Shown one piece after another: positions 8,160 to 23,862 of a stretch of DNA of 64,000 nucleotides. This stretch comes from an uncultured Pelagibacteraceae bacterium (GTDB lineage Bacteria > Pseudomonadota > Alphaproteobacteria > Pelagibacterales > Pelagibacteraceae). The notes under the pieces were generated by a model. That model saw only the letters and a list, made by a program, of their open reading frames with translations. It was not told the origin of the DNA and did no database searches. The stretch is taken from assembly GCA_902635225.1 (NCBI GenBank), contig CACPNG010000001.1, positions 36,050 through 100,049 on the forward strand. The letters are read 5' to 3'. The position numbers were made by a program, and so were the translations under genes. Every line of letters begins with the position of its first letter. The stretch's first letter is position 1.

Positions 8160-9107
8160 ATGAAACTTACAAATGAACAAAAGCAAGAAATTGCCGACCA
8201 ACAATCACAAAAAAATACTACTAAAAGAGTTACCTCTCCCGAATTAGAAAAAATTCTTTACGAGGCTTTACCGGTCTTAGATCATGGATTTGTCAGAGTG
8301 GTAGATTACATGGGAGATGATAGTTCTATAGTTCAATCTGCAAGAGTTTCATATGGAAAAGGAACTAAAAAAGTTTCAACAGATGAAGGTCTTATTAAAT
8401 ATTTAATGAGACATTGGCATTCAACACCTTTTGAAATGTGTGAAATAAAGTATCATGTGAAACTTCCAATCTTCATAGCAAGGCAATGGATTAGACATAG
8501 AACAGCCAACGTAAATGAATATTCTGCAAGATATTCAATTTTAGATAAGGAGTTTTATATTCCTACAAAAGATCAGCTTTCGGCTCAATCAACTTCTAAT
8601 CGTCAAGGAAGAGGTGATTTGATAACCGGGGAGCAAGCAGATGAAGTTTTAAAAATTTTAAAAGATGATGCAACTAGGACTTACGATAATTATGAAAAGA
8701 TGCTTAACGAAAGATATGACGGGTCTACTATAGATGAAAACAAGTCTGGCCTAGCAAGAGAACTTGCGAGAATGAATTTAACCTTAAATTCTTACACTCA
8801 ATGGTACTGGAAGACAGATTTATTAAACCTTTTAAACTTTTTATTTTTAAGAGCTGATAGCCATGCGCAATATGAAATAAGAGTTTATGCTGAAGCAATG
8901 CTCGATACTGTAAAAAAGTGGGTCCCAATTACCCATGCAGCTTTTTTAGATTATAGAGTAGGAGCTGTGCATGTCTCTGCTAAGGGAAAAAAAGTTATTC
9001 AACAAATGGCAAAAGGTAAAAAAGTATCCCATGAAAACTCAGGTCTTTCAAAAAGAGAGTGGAACGAATTGATGACATCTTTTGGTTTTACAGAAAAGAT
9101 TGTTTAA
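8160..9107 (+). CDS. thyX: Flavin-dependent thymidylate synthase
   Basis: [43 protein letters not shown] contains the ThyX motif RHRxxxxNExSxR. Start corrected to ATG 8160; the track start 8031 lies in ssrA. Confidence 0.95.
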   Translation: MKLTNEQKQEIADQQSQKNTTKRVTSPELEKILYEALPVLDHGFVRVVDYMGDDSSIVQSARVSYGKGTKKVSTDEGLIKYLMRHWHSTPFEMCEIKYHVKLPIFIARQWIRHRTANVNEYSARYSILDKEFYIPTKDQLSAQSTSNRQGRGDLITGEQADEVLKILKDDATRTYDNYEKMLNERYDGSTIDENKSGLARELARMNLTLNSYTQWYWKTDLLNLLNFLFLRADSHAQYEIRVYAEAMLDTVKKWVPITHAAFLDYRVGAVHVSAKGKKVIQQMAKGKKVSHENSGLSKREWNELMTSFGFTEKIV

Positions 9108-9882
9108 TTTTTTTAGCCATATCTATAAATATCTTAGAAATTTTGTGATCAGGTTTTGAATAAGTCAAAGGTTCTCCGTTATCAGCTGAAGTTCTTAAGT
9201 CTTCATTTAAAGGTAAGAATCCTAAGAATTCTTTGTCAAATTCTTTAGCAGTTTTTTCAACACCTCCTTCTCCAAAAATTTTATATTTTTTTCCATCATC
9301 ACCTTCAAAAAAACTCATGTTATCTAACAGTCCTAAAATTTTTACTCCAGTTTTTTCAAACATTTGAATTCCTCTTTTTACATCTAATAAAGCAAGATCT
9401 TGAGGTGTAGAAACTATTATTGTCCCATCTATTTTTACCTCTTGTACAAAAGTTAATTGAGTATCACCTGTGCCAGGCGGCATATCAATTATTATTACAT
9501 CTCTATCTTTCCACAAGACCTTTTGGGTCATTGTTTTAATGGCGCTAATAACCATTGGACCTCTCCACATCATTGGCGTTTGTTCATCAATTAGTAAACC
9601 CATAGACATACATTGAACTCCAAATTTTTCTAAAGGTATTATTATTTTATTATCTTCGCTCTTGGGTTTTTCATTTAAATTTAAAAGTTTAGGTAAAGAC
9701 GGTCCATAAACATCTGCATCAAGTATTCCAATTCTCAATCCTAAATGTTGTAAGGCATAAGCAAGATTAACTGCTACTGTGGATTTACCAACCCCACCTT
9801 TTGCACTTGAAATCATTATTACTGACTTTGTGCCTTTAATTGGCGATTTTATAAATTGTTTTGGAGGAGGTTTTTGGCTCAT
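9088..9882 (-). CDS. mrp: Mrp/ApbC (NBP35)-family P-loop ATPase, Fe-S carrier
   Basis: [46 protein letters not shown]. Confidence 0.93.
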   Translation of the reverse strand: MSQKPPPKQFIKSPIKGTKSVIMISSAKGGVGKSTVAVNLAYALQHLGLRIGILDADVYGPSLPKLLNLNEKPKSEDNKIIIPLEKFGVQCMSMGLLIDEQTPMMWRGPMVISAIKTMTQKVLWKDRDVIIIDMPPGTGDTQLTFVQEVKIDGTIIVSTPQDLALLDVKRGIQMFEKTGVKILGLLDNMSFFEGDDGKKYKIFGEGGVEKTAKEFDKEFLGFLPLNEDLRTSADNGEPLTYSKPDHKISKIFIDMAKKIKQSFL

Positions 9883-9965
9883 GCTTCAGTTTTATCAAAT
9901 GTTTTAGACATTATAGCGCTCCTTCTTATCTTGTTTTTAGGATAAAAGTCACTATATAAAGTGTC

Positions 9966-11081
9966 ATGAGTTTCAAAGACAAGATTTTAAACAACCAATC
10001 ACCATGGGGAGCACCTCCAGGTGGAGACGGAGGAAGAGGTTCGCCTGGTGGAAATGGATCAGGATCTAGACAAGACCCACCTAGCCTTGACGATGTTATA
10101 AAAAACTTTCAAAAAACCATTAATAAGTTTTCTGGCGGAAAATCAGGAGGCTCTCGACCAATAATTATAGGTTTAATTATTATAGCATTACTTTACGTTG
10201 CAAGTGGTCTTTACAGAGTTTTACCAGATGAACAAGGTGTAGTTTTAAGATTTGGTAAATACGTAAATACTACTCAACCAGGATTACATTATCATTTCCC
10301 AACACCTTTTGAGAGAGTATTAACCCCTAAAGTAACTAAAGTTAATAGAGTAGATGTTGGTTTCAGGCCAGCAAGTGACTCAGGTAGATCATCTGGAGTT
10401 GGAAACGTCCCAGAGGAAAGCTTAATGTTAACGGGTGACGAAAATATAGTAGATATTAATTACTCAGTTTTTTGGGTGATAAAAGATGCACAAAAATTTT
10501 TATTTAACATTCAAAGTCCAGTTGAAACAGTTAAAGCTGCCTCAGAGACAGCAATGAGAGAAGTCATAGCAAAAAATAAAATTCAAAATATTTTAACAGA
10601 AGGTAGGTCTAAAATAGAAGTTGAGGTACAAGAAATAGCTCAATTAATTTTAGACGAATATGGTTCAGGTATTCAATTAACTCAAGTACAAACACAACAA
10701 GCTGATCCACCTGAACAAGTTATTGATGCATTTAGGGATGTACAGGCCGCTAGAGCAGATAGAGAAAGATCAAAGAACGAAGCCGAGGCTTACGCTAACG
10801 ACGTTATACCGAGAGCGCGAGGTGAAGCTGAGCAAGTTTTACAACAAGCAGAAGCATATAAGAAAGAAGTTGTTGCAAAAGCTGAGGGTGAGGCTAGCAG
10901 GTTTTTAGCCATCTATAATGAATATAAAGATGCAAAACAAGTTACTCAAGAGCGAATGTATTTGGAAACAATGGAAAAAGTTTTAGCAGATATAGACAAA
11001 GTAATTATAGATAAAGAATCTGGTTCAGGAGTTGTTCCTTATCTACCATTGCCTGAATTAAAAAAAGGAAGCAATAATTAA
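9966..11081 (+). CDS. hflK: FtsH protease activity modulator HflK
   Basis: Gly-rich N-terminus, single TM, SPFH/band-7 domain, followed by hflC. Confidence 0.93.
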   Translation: MSFKDKILNNQSPWGAPPGGDGGRGSPGGNGSGSRQDPPSLDDVIKNFQKTINKFSGGKSGGSRPIIIGLIIIALLYVASGLYRVLPDEQGVVLRFGKYVNTTQPGLHYHFPTPFERVLTPKVTKVNRVDVGFRPASDSGRSSGVGNVPEESLMLTGDENIVDINYSVFWVIKDAQKFLFNIQSPVETVKAASETAMREVIAKNKIQNILTEGRSKIEVEVQEIAQLILDEYGSGIQLTQVQTQQADPPEQVIDAFRDVQAARADRERSKNEAEAYANDVIPRARGEAEQVLQQAEAYKKEVVAKAEGEASRFLAIYNEYKDAKQVTQERMYLETMEKVLADIDKVIIDKESGSGVVPYLPLPELKKGSNN

Positions 11082-11956
11082 TGAGAGGTGTTAAATTTAT
11101 AGTTCCGGCAATAATTTTAATTGGTGTAGTGATTTTCCAATCTTTATTTATTGTGCAAGAAATAAGCCAAGCAATTGTTCTTCAATTTGGTGATCCTAAA
11201 AAAATTGTAACTAAAGCTGGTTTAAACTTTAAATTACCTTTCATTCAAAACGTTGTCTATTTAGATAAAAGAATTTTAAATCTAGATAATGATCCAGAAG
11301 AAGTTATCGCTGCTGACCAAAAAAGGTTAATTGTTGACGCTTTCGCGAGATTCAAAATTGTAGACCCTTTAAAGTTTTATATTTCAGTTGGAAATGAAAG
11401 AGTAGCAAGATCTAGGTTATCTACAATCATAAATTCCAGAATCAGAGGTGTGTTAGGTACTCAAGAACTAGCAACGTTATTATCTACAGATAGAGCAAGA
11501 CAGATGCAGATAATCCAATCTCAAGTAAACGAAGAGGCAAAGAATTTTGGAATTAATATCGTTGACGTTCGAATAAAAAGAGCTGATTTACCTCCAGCAA
11601 ACAGTGAAGCGATTTATAAAAGAATGCAAACAGAAAGAGAGAGAGAAGCAAAGGAATTTAGAGCACAAGGTGCAGAGATAGCTCAAAAAATTAGATCGAC
11701 AGCAGACAAAGACGTTACCGTTATCTTAGCTCAAGCGAATAAAAAATCAGAAATTATGAAAGGTGAGGGTGATGGCCTGAGAAACAAAATTTTTGCTGAT
11801 GCGTTCGGAAGAGATCCACAGTTTTTTGCTTTTTACAGAGCAATGCAAGCATATGAAAAAGCTTTAATTGGAGGCGAGACATCACTCGTTTTATCACCTG
11901 ATAGTGAATTCTTTAAGTTTTTTGGTAAGTCTGTGAAGCCTGCTATAAAAAGGTAA
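11081..11956 (+). CDS. hflC: Protease modulator HflC
   Basis: SPFH domain; overlaps the hflK stop. Confidence 0.93.
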   Translation: MRGVKFIVPAIILIGVVIFQSLFIVQEISQAIVLQFGDPKKIVTKAGLNFKLPFIQNVVYLDKRILNLDNDPEEVIAADQKRLIVDAFARFKIVDPLKFYISVGNERVARSRLSTIINSRIRGVLGTQELATLLSTDRARQMQIIQSQVNEEAKNFGINIVDVRIKRADLPPANSEAIYKRMQTEREREAKEFRAQGAEIAQKIRSTADKDVTVILAQANKKSEIMKGEGDGLRNKIFADAFGRDPQFFAFYRAMQAYEKALIGGETSLVLSPDSEFFKFFGKSVKPAIKR

Positions 11957-11971
11957 GAATTTAAAATATTT

Positions 11972-12157
11972 GTGAGTGAGTTTATTATCGCAATTGGATT
12001 AATTTTTTTTGTGGAAGGTCTGTTTTTAGCCATTTTCCCGTCAAGAATTAAAAGCATATTAGAATTAATTAAAAATACTCCTGAGAATAAATTAAGAATT
12101 CTAGGAATTGTTTTTTTGATTATCGGTTTTTTAATAATTTGGTATATAAAAAGTTAG
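11972..12157 (+). CDS. DUF2065-family inner-membrane protein
   Basis: 61 aa, IGLIFFVEGLFLAIFPSRIKSILELI...LRILGIVFLIIGFLIIW; located between hflC and degP. Confidence 0.85.
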   Translation: MSEFIIAIGLIFFVEGLFLAIFPSRIKSILELIKNTPENKLRILGIVFLIIGFLIIWYIKS

Positions 12158-13561
12158 ATGAAATTAGTAAGCAAAATATTATTTTTTTTAATTGTAATTA
12201 ATTTTTCTTTTGTACATTCAAAACCTGTTCCAGATTCATTTGCAGATTTAGCAGATAAACTAATGCCATCTGTTGTTAATATTTCTACAACTCAAACGGT
12301 CAGAACAACTACAAACCAATTTCCTTTTCAATTCCCTCCAGGATCACCATTTGGTGAAATGTTTAAAGATTTTGAAAGACCTACAGAGAGAAAAGCTTCT
12401 TCGTTGGGTTCAGGATTTATTATTGATACAAAAGGAACAGTTATAACTAATAATCATGTAATCTCTGGAGCTGATGATATTTTAGTAAGGGTAGGAGATA
12501 AAGAATTTAAAGCTAAAGTGGTTGGTGCAGATCCTTATATGGATATAGCAGTTTTAAAAATGGAAACTAAAGATAAATTTACACCTGTAAGTTTTGGTGA
12601 CTCTGATAAAGCAAGGGTTGGAGACTGGGCTGTTGCAATTGGAAATCCTTTTGGTTTAGGTGGAACAGTAACTGCTGGAATTATATCTGCAAGAAACAGA
12701 GATATTAATCTTACAAGATATGATGATTTCATTCAAACCGATGCTTCTATAAATCAAGGTAACTCAGGTGGACCTTTATTTAATCTTAAAGGAGAGGTGA
12801 TTGGGATCAACACTGCAATTATTGCTCCGGGCCAATCGGGTTCAATCGGAATAGGATTTGCTATACCAGCTAATGCAGCGTCAAACGTAATCAACCAATT
12901 AATAAAATTTGGAGAAACTAAAAGAGGTTGGTTAGGAGTTCGAATTCAAGAGGTTACAAAAGAAATTGCTGAGGTGGAAAAACTCAAAAAACCTCAAGGT
13001 GCTTTGGTTGCTAGTGTAGGTGAAAATAGTCCCGCAGATAAAGCAGGAATAAAAGCAGGCGATATAATTTTAAATTTTGATGGCAAAAAAATTGATACAA
13101 TGAGAACTCTACCAAAAGTCGTTGCCTCTACAGAGGTTGGAAAAAGTGTAGAGCTAAAAATTTGGAGAAACAAAAAACTTATATCTAAAAGATTAGTTAT
13201 TGGACGACTCGAGTCCTCTGAAGAATTTAAAGATAAGAAAACAAAAACAGTAAAAAAAGTTGTAGATATTGATAAATTAAAAATAGCTGTGAGAGATTTA
13301 AATAGCGAAGACATTACCTCAAGAAATTTGAATAAAAAAACTTCTGGTGTTGTAATTACAGAAATTTCCAGCAGAAGCCCGCTTATAAATCTTTTGAGCG
13401 TAAATGATATAATAATTGAAGTTCAAAAGTCTCCAATAAAATCGACTTCAGATTTAAAAAAGTCAGTTGATAGTTTTTTTAAAAAAGGTGAGAAAACATT
13501 ACTATTAACAGTCATAAATAAGAATAATCAAAGACGTTATCTAGGCGTTAAAATAAATTAG
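12158..13561 (+). CDS. degP: Do/DegP-like periplasmic serine protease with PDZ domains
   Basis: VITNNHVISGAD, MDIAVLKM, NQGNSGGPLFNLKGEVIGINTAI. Confidence 0.94.
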   Translation: MKLVSKILFFLIVINFSFVHSKPVPDSFADLADKLMPSVVNISTTQTVRTTTNQFPFQFPPGSPFGEMFKDFERPTERKASSLGSGFIIDTKGTVITNNHVISGADDILVRVGDKEFKAKVVGADPYMDIAVLKMETKDKFTPVSFGDSDKARVGDWAVAIGNPFGLGGTVTAGIISARNRDINLTRYDDFIQTDASINQGNSGGPLFNLKGEVIGINTAIIAPGQSGSIGIGFAIPANAASNVINQLIKFGETKRGWLGVRIQEVTKEIAEVEKLKKPQGALVASVGENSPADKAGIKAGDIILNFDGKKIDTMRTLPKVVASTEVGKSVELKIWRNKKLISKRLVIGRLESSEEFKDKKTKTVKKVVDIDKLKIAVRDLNSEDITSRNLNKKTSGVVITEISSRSPLINLLSVNDIIIEVQKSPIKSTSDLKKSVDSFFKKGEKTLLLTVINKNNQRRYLGVKIN

Positions 13562-13563
13562 TT

Positions 13564-14481
13564 TTGCTTAAAAAGTTAATACTCTTAGCAGGACCTACAG
13601 CTTCAGGAAAATCAAATTTAGCAATTAAATTAGCGGAAAAAATAAATGGTGAGATTATTAACGCAGATAGTATGCAAGTTTTTAAAGAATTTTCTGTTTT
13701 ATCTTCACGACCAACTTTAGCTCAAACTAGAAAAATTAAACACCATCTTTACGGAATTATTACTGTAAAAAAACATTTTTCAGCTGGTGATTGGCTCAAA
13801 CAAGTAAAAAAAAAGATTAATATCTGTAAAAAAAAAAGGAAAGTGCCAATAATTGTTGGAGGTACTGGGCTTTACTTTAATATAATTACAAAGGGCATAA
13901 GTAAAATACCTGACATTGATATTAAAACCAGAAATAAAGTAAGAAACTTATTTAAAAAACTTGGTTATAAAAAATTCTATTATCAACTGCTCAAACTTGA
14001 TCCAAAAATCAAAGGAAGAATACTTCGAACGGACTCTCAAAGATTACAAAGGGCGTACGAAGTAAAACTTAAGACAAAAAAATCATTATATGATTGGTTC
14101 CTAAATACAAAATCTGATTTTTCGGATTTTGAAATAAAAAAGATTTTTATCAATATGCCTAGAGAAGTATTACTTAAAAAAATCTCTCTTAGAACAGAGG
14201 AAATGTTTAAGAAAAAATGTATTAGTGAAGTCAAAAGATTTAATGCCTTAAAAATAAATGAAAATTTATCAGCAAATAAAATTATAGGCGTGAAGGAAAT
14301 TAATGATTTTTTGAGCAAATCTATCTCTTTAGAGCAGTGCAAAGAACTTATAAATATAAAGACCAGACAATATGCAAAAAGACAAAATACTTGGGCCAGA
14401 GGCCATATGAAGAATTGGAATAAGCTATATTCGAAAAATTTCTCAAATCTTTTAAAAAAATCATTAAAAGTTGTAAGCTAA
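13564..14481 (+). CDS. miaA: tRNA dimethylallyltransferase
   Basis: LLAGPTASGKSNLAIKLAE; IINADSMQVFKEFSVLSSRP; VGGTGLYF; TTG start. Confidence 0.93.
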   Translation: MLKKLILLAGPTASGKSNLAIKLAEKINGEIINADSMQVFKEFSVLSSRPTLAQTRKIKHHLYGIITVKKHFSAGDWLKQVKKKINICKKKRKVPIIVGGTGLYFNIITKGISKIPDIDIKTRNKVRNLFKKLGYKKFYYQLLKLDPKIKGRILRTDSQRLQRAYEVKLKTKKSLYDWFLNTKSDFSDFEIKKIFINMPREVLLKKISLRTEEMFKKKCISEVKRFNALKINENLSANKIIGVKEINDFLSKSISLEQCKELINIKTRQYAKRQNTWARGHMKNWNKLYSKNFSNLLKKSLKVVS

Positions 14482-14518
14482 AACTTGACGCAACTCATTT
14501 CTAGGCTAGATTGTATAT

Positions 14519-16284
14519 ATGCCAAAATTATTGAGTGGAGCAGAAATTGTTTTTAAAGCACTAGAGGATCAAAAGGTAGAATATATTTTTGGTTATCCTG
14601 GTGGTGCGGTATTACCAATTTATGATGAACTAAAAAATCATAAATCAATAAAACATATTTTAGCCAGGCACGAGCAAGGTGCAGGACATTCCGCAGAGGG
14701 ATACGCAAGGTCAAGTGGAAAGCCGGGAGTTTTATTGGTTACATCAGGGCCTGGCGCTACAAATGCAGTAACAGCTTTAACAGATGCTTACATGGACTCA
14801 ATCCCACTTGTTTGTATTTCTGGACAAGTACCAACACACTTGATTGGCACTGATGCATTTCAAGAGTGTGATACAACTGGAATTACAAGACCGTGTACAA
14901 AACATAACTGGTTAGTAAAAGATGTAAACGATCTTTCTAAAATTTTACACTTAGCTTTTGAAGTTGCTACTACTGGTAGACCCGGTCCAGTCTTAGTTGA
15001 TATTCCAAAAGACATACAATTTAAAAAAGGTAAATATAAATTCTTAAAAAATACTTTAAAGAAAAAACTTAATGGAAAAGCAACTCGCAAATTATCTAAT
15101 TCAGATTTGGATAAATTTATAGATCTGATTAAAAAATCTTCAAAGCCTATTTTTTATACAGGAGGTGGAGTTATTAATTCTGGCCCGGAAGCTAGTAAAT
15201 ATTTAAGAGAACTAGTTTCATTAACTGGTTTCCCAATTACTTCTACATTGCAAGGACTTGGAGCATATCCTGGAGACGATCCACAATTTCTAGGCATGCT
15301 TGGTATGCACGGAACTTATGAAGCAAACAATGCAATGCATGATTGTGACTTAATGATAAATATTGGAGCAAGGTTCGATGATAGAATTACAGGTAAAGTG
15401 GATGAATTTTCACCAGGCTCAAAAAAAATTCACGTCGATATTGATCCATCCTCAATTGGAAAAAATATAAAAGTTGATCTTGCAATCATCAGCGATGTCA
15501 CTGAACTTTTAAAATCTTTAATTAAGAGATTTAAAGAGAAAAATAAGAACTTTTTGAACTCTAATAAACAAAAAACTTCAAAATGGTGGGAACAAATTGG
15601 GAAGTGGAGAGAAAAAAAATCTTTAAACTTCATTAATAGTGATAAAATTATCAAACCTCAACATGCTGTACAGAGATTGTATGAATTAACAAAAAATCAA
15701 GATACCTTTATTACTACTGAGGTAGGCCAGCATCAAATGTGGGCAGCCCAACATTATAAGTTTAATAAGCCTAACAGATGGATGACATCTGGAGGTTTAG
15801 GGACAATGGGGTATGGGCTTCCAGCTGCAATCGGTGTTCAAATTGCAAATCCTGGAAAGCTAGTTGTTGACATTGCAGGAGAAGCATCGGTTTTGATGAC
15901 AATGCAAGAAATGTCTACTGCTGTACAATATAGATTACCAATTAAAATATTTATTTTAAATAATGAATACATGGGAATGGTTAGACAATGGCAAGAGCTT
16001 TTACATGAAAAGAATTATTCTGAAAGCTATACAGCCGCTTTACCAGACTTTGTTAAACTTGCAGAGTCTTATGGTTGTGTTGGTATTAGAGCGAAAACAC
16101 CAAGTGAGCTAGATGAAAAGATTAAAGAAATGATTAGTATTGATAGGCCGGTGATATTTGACTGTGTAGTTGATAAAGCAGAAAATTGTTTTCCAATGAT
16201 ACCTTCAGGCAAGCCTCACAATCAGATGATTTTAGGACCTGAAGAAGAAGAAGAAATTTCTGATGAAGGGAAAGTTTTAGTTTA

Positions 16285-16285
<1 letters not shown>
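14519..16285 (+). CDS. ilvB: Acetolactate synthase large subunit
   Basis: ThDP enzyme: FGYPGGAVLPIYDEL, RHEQGAGHSAEGYARSSGKPGVLLVTSGPGATN. Confidence 0.95.
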
Positions 16286-17855
<1,570 letters not shown>

Positions 17856-17950
17856 CCCAATCTGAGTCCAAAACACTAACTTGAACTACATAATTATTTG
17901 CAAATTCTAGCTTTGATTGTAATATGAGAGGCTTTAAATTTTTATAAATT

Positions 17951-20558
<2,608 letters not shown>

Positions 20559-20577
20559 TTTATCTGCAGATGAATAA

Positions 20578-21423
20578 ATGTCAGTTAGTAGAGATGATTT
20601 TAGCATAGCTTTTCGTTCGGCTCTTCTTCAAAGAGGTGGAGCACAAAAATTCTCTGTACTATCGTTAATTTTTTTAGCTTTAATTATTTTTTTTCTAGAT
20701 GTTTATGGAGCAAAGTTTACTAAGCCTGTAAGAGGTTTTTTAAATGATGTAGTTTATCGGATAACTTTTTTAGCCTCTACGCCAACTAGATTTTTTCCTC
20801 AAGCAAGCAAAAATTTCTCTAGTTATTTAAATGTTAAAGCAGAAAACGAAAGATTAAAAGCAGAGATAGAAAAATATAAATCACTTGAACTTAATGTAGA
20901 ATTTTTGTCAGATGAAAACAAAAACTTACAAAAAATTTTAGAAACAGAATATTTTAATAAAAATCTTAGTAATATTGTCCTCGCAAAAGTTTTAGTAGAT
21001 AAAAATAGTCCTTTTTTAAAATCAATTATAATTAATAAAGGCACTAGTAGAGGCATAATGAAGGGTATGCCGGTTACTCATAATAACTACTTAGTTGGAA
21101 GAATAGTTGAGACAAATTATTTATCTTCAAGAGTTCTTTTATTGAATGATTTAAATAGTCGTATTCCTGTCACACTTGACCAAGGTGCACAAGCAATCCT
21201 TTCTGGTAGTGGTACAAGTAATCCAACCTTAGAATATTTGCCAGAGAATTATAAAATTATTGATGAGATAAATGTATTTGCCTCAGGTAAAGATGGAATA
21301 TTTTCTCCAGGTACTCCAATTGGAATCACCAACCTAGATGGAGAAGTTGAATTATTTGTTGATCCCAATCAACTTTCTTTCGTAACAGTAAATTTAAGCA
21401 TTCAAAATGCAGGAAAATTATAA
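20578..21423 (+). CDS. mreC: Rod shape-determining protein MreC
   Basis: Position between mreB and mreD; N-terminal TM, coiled coil, KGMPVTHNNYLVGRI. Confidence 0.92.
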   Translation: MSVSRDDFSIAFRSALLQRGGAQKFSVLSLIFLALIIFFLDVYGAKFTKPVRGFLNDVVYRITFLASTPTRFFPQASKNFSSYLNVKAENERLKAEIEKYKSLELNVEFLSDENKNLQKILETEYFNKNLSNIVLAKVLVDKNSPFLKSIIINKGTSRGIMKGMPVTHNNYLVGRIVETNYLSSRVLLLNDLNSRIPVTLDQGAQAILSGSGTSNPTLEYLPENYKIIDEINVFASGKDGIFSPGTPIGITNLDGEVELFVDPNQLSFVTVNLSIQNAGKL

Positions 21424-21935
21424 TGGCAAAAACTTCTCTATTTAATAAAATTTACAATGCTGGGCCATTATTACTTTTGTATTATCTTTGTATTAGTGAA
21501 GTAGATACAAATCTTGAAAAAATATTTGAAATTTTTACTCTGAATTTTCAAATTATTTTAATTTATTTTTGGGTTTTAAAAAGACCAGAGATAATGGCTA
21601 ACGGTCATATTTTTTTGGCAGGTTTAATTAATGATGTTGTTATGGGTTTCCCTTTGGGTATAAGTTCACTGTCATATTTAATAATTATTTTTGTAGGAAC
21701 TTACGTAAGAAATAAAAGCGTGAATACAACAATAGCTTCAGACTGGTTTACTTTTTTTATGGCGATGATATTTTCAAATTTGTTATTTTTTTCACTAATA
21801 AACAACTTTTCAGATTTACAATTTAGTTATTCAAAAATTGGATATAACATGTTTTTTACTCTTTTTATGTTTCCAATATTTTGGTTTTTGTTCAACATTT
21901 ATCAAATGTCATTAATAGGAAATCGCGATGCTTAA
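21423..21935 (+). CDS. mreD: Rod shape-determining protein MreD
   Basis: Multi-TM protein in mre operon position. Confidence 0.85.
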   Translation: MAKTSLFNKIYNAGPLLLLYYLCISEVDTNLEKIFEIFTLNFQIILIYFWVLKRPEIMANGHIFLAGLINDVVMGFPLGISSLSYLIIIFVGTYVRNKSVNTTIASDWFTFFMAMIFSNLLFFSLINNFSDLQFSYSKIGYNMFFTLFMFPIFWFLFNIYQMSLIGNRDA

Positions 21936-23862
21936 TCCAAGTTCAGGTAATACAGTTATTAAATCAAAGTTAATTGGTCGTAGAATGTTTTTGCTTAGTG
22001 CAGCTAAAGCGGTGGTAATGGTAGGCATTATTGGTAGATTAGTGACTTTACAGATTAACGAAAGATCAAAATACAAAACTCTATCTGATAAAAATAGGTT
22101 CAGAGAATGGAAACTGGCACCTGAAAGAGGAGTAATAAAGGATTTTTTTGATAAAGAAATAGCATCGAATGAGCAGGTTTACCAAGTTCACCTTATACCT
22201 GAAAATTCTAAAGATATAGAAAAACTTTTTGTAAGATTAAAAACAATTTTAAATTTAACAGATAATAGATTGGTTTATTTAAAAAGAGTTATAGCTAAAC
22301 AGAAACCATGGGAACCTATAATTGTTTCAGATAATATAACTTGGTCAGAATTTTCGAGATTAAATCTATTTTTACATGAATTGGAGGGGGTTAAGCCAGT
22401 TGTATCAGTTGCAAGAATGTATCCGGATAATTCCTCGGCGCATATCTTAGGTTATGTTTCACAAGCAAGTGTAAAAGACCTTGAAACGAAAAAATACTTA
22501 AAAGATTTACATGTGCCCGGTATGAGCGTTGGAAAAACTGGACTAGAAAGAAAACTTGATGAAAAGATCATTGGCAAAATAGGATTTCAAAGATATGAGG
22601 TGAATGCTTTTGGAAAAAGAGTAAAACAAATTCAAATTAACGAAGGTCAAGCAGGAGAAAGTTACAAAACTACATTGGATTTTGAAGTTCAAAAGTACAC
22701 AAATGAACTTTTAAAAGATAAGGCTGCAGCAGTATGTGTAATGGATGTATATAATGGAGACATAGTATCTATGGTATCGTCTCCTGGTTTTGAGCCAAAT
22801 GAATTTGTTCATGGTTTAGATAAAAAATACTGGAATGATCTAATTAAAAATGAATTAAGACCATTAACAAACAAAACAATTTCAGGATTATACCCACCAG
22901 GTTCTACTATCAAAACTTTGGTCGCACTTAGTGCTTTAGAAAACGGAGTAATTAAACCCTTAGATACTTTTAGATGCAAAGGGAAAATTGAACTTTATGG
23001 AGAAAAATTTCACTGCTGGGAAAAGGATGGTCATGGAATAGTAAATTTGAGAAAAGGAATACAAAGATCATGTGACGTTTACTTTTATGAAGTTGCTAGA
23101 AAATTAGGAGTTGACCGTCTATCTGAAACAGCAAAAAAATTTGGATTAGGGAAAAAAGTACTTAATGGCTTCATTGAAGAAAGAGCTGGCGTTGTTCCTA
23201 ATACTAAATGGAAGAAGAAGTTTATTGGACAAAATTGGTACCTTGGAGAGACACTACATTCTGGTATTGGTCAGGGTTATTTTCAAAGTACACCTTTACA
23301 ATTATGTTTGATGACAGCTCAAATTGCTAATGGAGGATTTGAGATTAAACCAAGGATAATTTTTGACGAAAAAAATAATAGATTGAGAGATTATATTAAA
23401 TATAAAAATGAAAATCCAAATGATCCATTGCCCACAGATCTTTTGCTTTCTAATTTTGAATTAAAACCTTTATTTAAAAATCAAGAGCATATAAATTTGA
23501 TTAAAGATGCAATGTTTTCATCTTCAAATGAACCTGGAGGAACTTCTTATAGACATCGGTGGGAAAACAAAAAATTTACATTTGCAGGCAAGACAGGATC
23601 ATCTCAAATAAAAAGATTTACAGAGGCACAGCGAGAGGCAGAGGTTAAACAAGAAAGTCTCCCTTATAAAGATAGGGATCATGCATTATTTGTAGCATTT
23701 GCTCCTTACAACAATCCTCAATACGCTATAAGTGTTTTAGTAGAACATGGAGGATCTGGAGGAAAAGCAGCGGCTCCAATAGCAAAAAAAGTTATTAAAA
23801 AAGTATTAGAAAGACACGAATTAAGAAAAAAAATTAACAGTTTAATAGGAGAATCTGTCTAA
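21928..23862 (+). CDS. mrdA: Penicillin-binding protein 2
   Basis: GLYPPGSTIKTLVALSAL (SxxK), FAGKTGSSQ (KTG); followed by rodA. Confidence 0.95.
   Translation: MLNPSSGNTVIKSKLIGRRMFLLSAAKAVVMVGIIGRLVTLQINERSKYKTLSDKNRFREWKLAPERGVIKDFFDKEIASNEQVYQVHLIPENSKDIEKLFVRLKTILNLTDNRLVYLKRVIAKQKPWEPIIVSDNITWSEFSRLNLFLHELEGVKPVVSVARMYPDNSSAHILGYVSQASVKDLETKKYLKDLHVPGMSVGKTGLERKLDEKIIGKIGFQRYEVNAFGKRVKQIQINEGQAGESYKTTLDFEVQKYTNELLKDKAAAVCVMDVYNGDIVSMVSSPGFEPNEFVHGLDKKYWNDLIKNELRPLTNKTISGLYPPGSTIKTLVALSALENGVIKPLDTFRCKGKIELYGEKFHCWEKDGHGIVNLRKGIQRSCDVYFYEVARKLGVDRLSETAKKFGLGKKVLNGFIEERAGVVPNTKWKKKFIGQNWYLGETLHSGIGQGYFQSTPLQLCLMTAQIANGGFEIKPRIIFDEKNNRLRDYIKYKNENPNDPLPTDLLLSNFELKPLFKNQEHINLIKDAMFSSSNEPGGTSYRHRWENKKFTFAGKTGSSQIKRFTEAQREAEVKQESLPYKDRDHALFVAFAPYNNPQYAISVLVEHGGSGGKAAAPIAKKVIKKVLERHELRKKINSLIGESV

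Noticed and set aside
9966-10140. Gly-rich N-terminus of HflK considered as an unusual low-complexity domain
   Set aside because: Gly-rich N-terminal segments are normal for HflK.
12994-13314. 106-aa antisense ORF opposite degP
   Set aside because: Fully inside the DegP PDZ region, no motif, hydrophobic shadow frame.
14037-14342. 101-aa antisense ORF opposite miaA
   Set aside because: Shadow frame of MiaA; low complexity.
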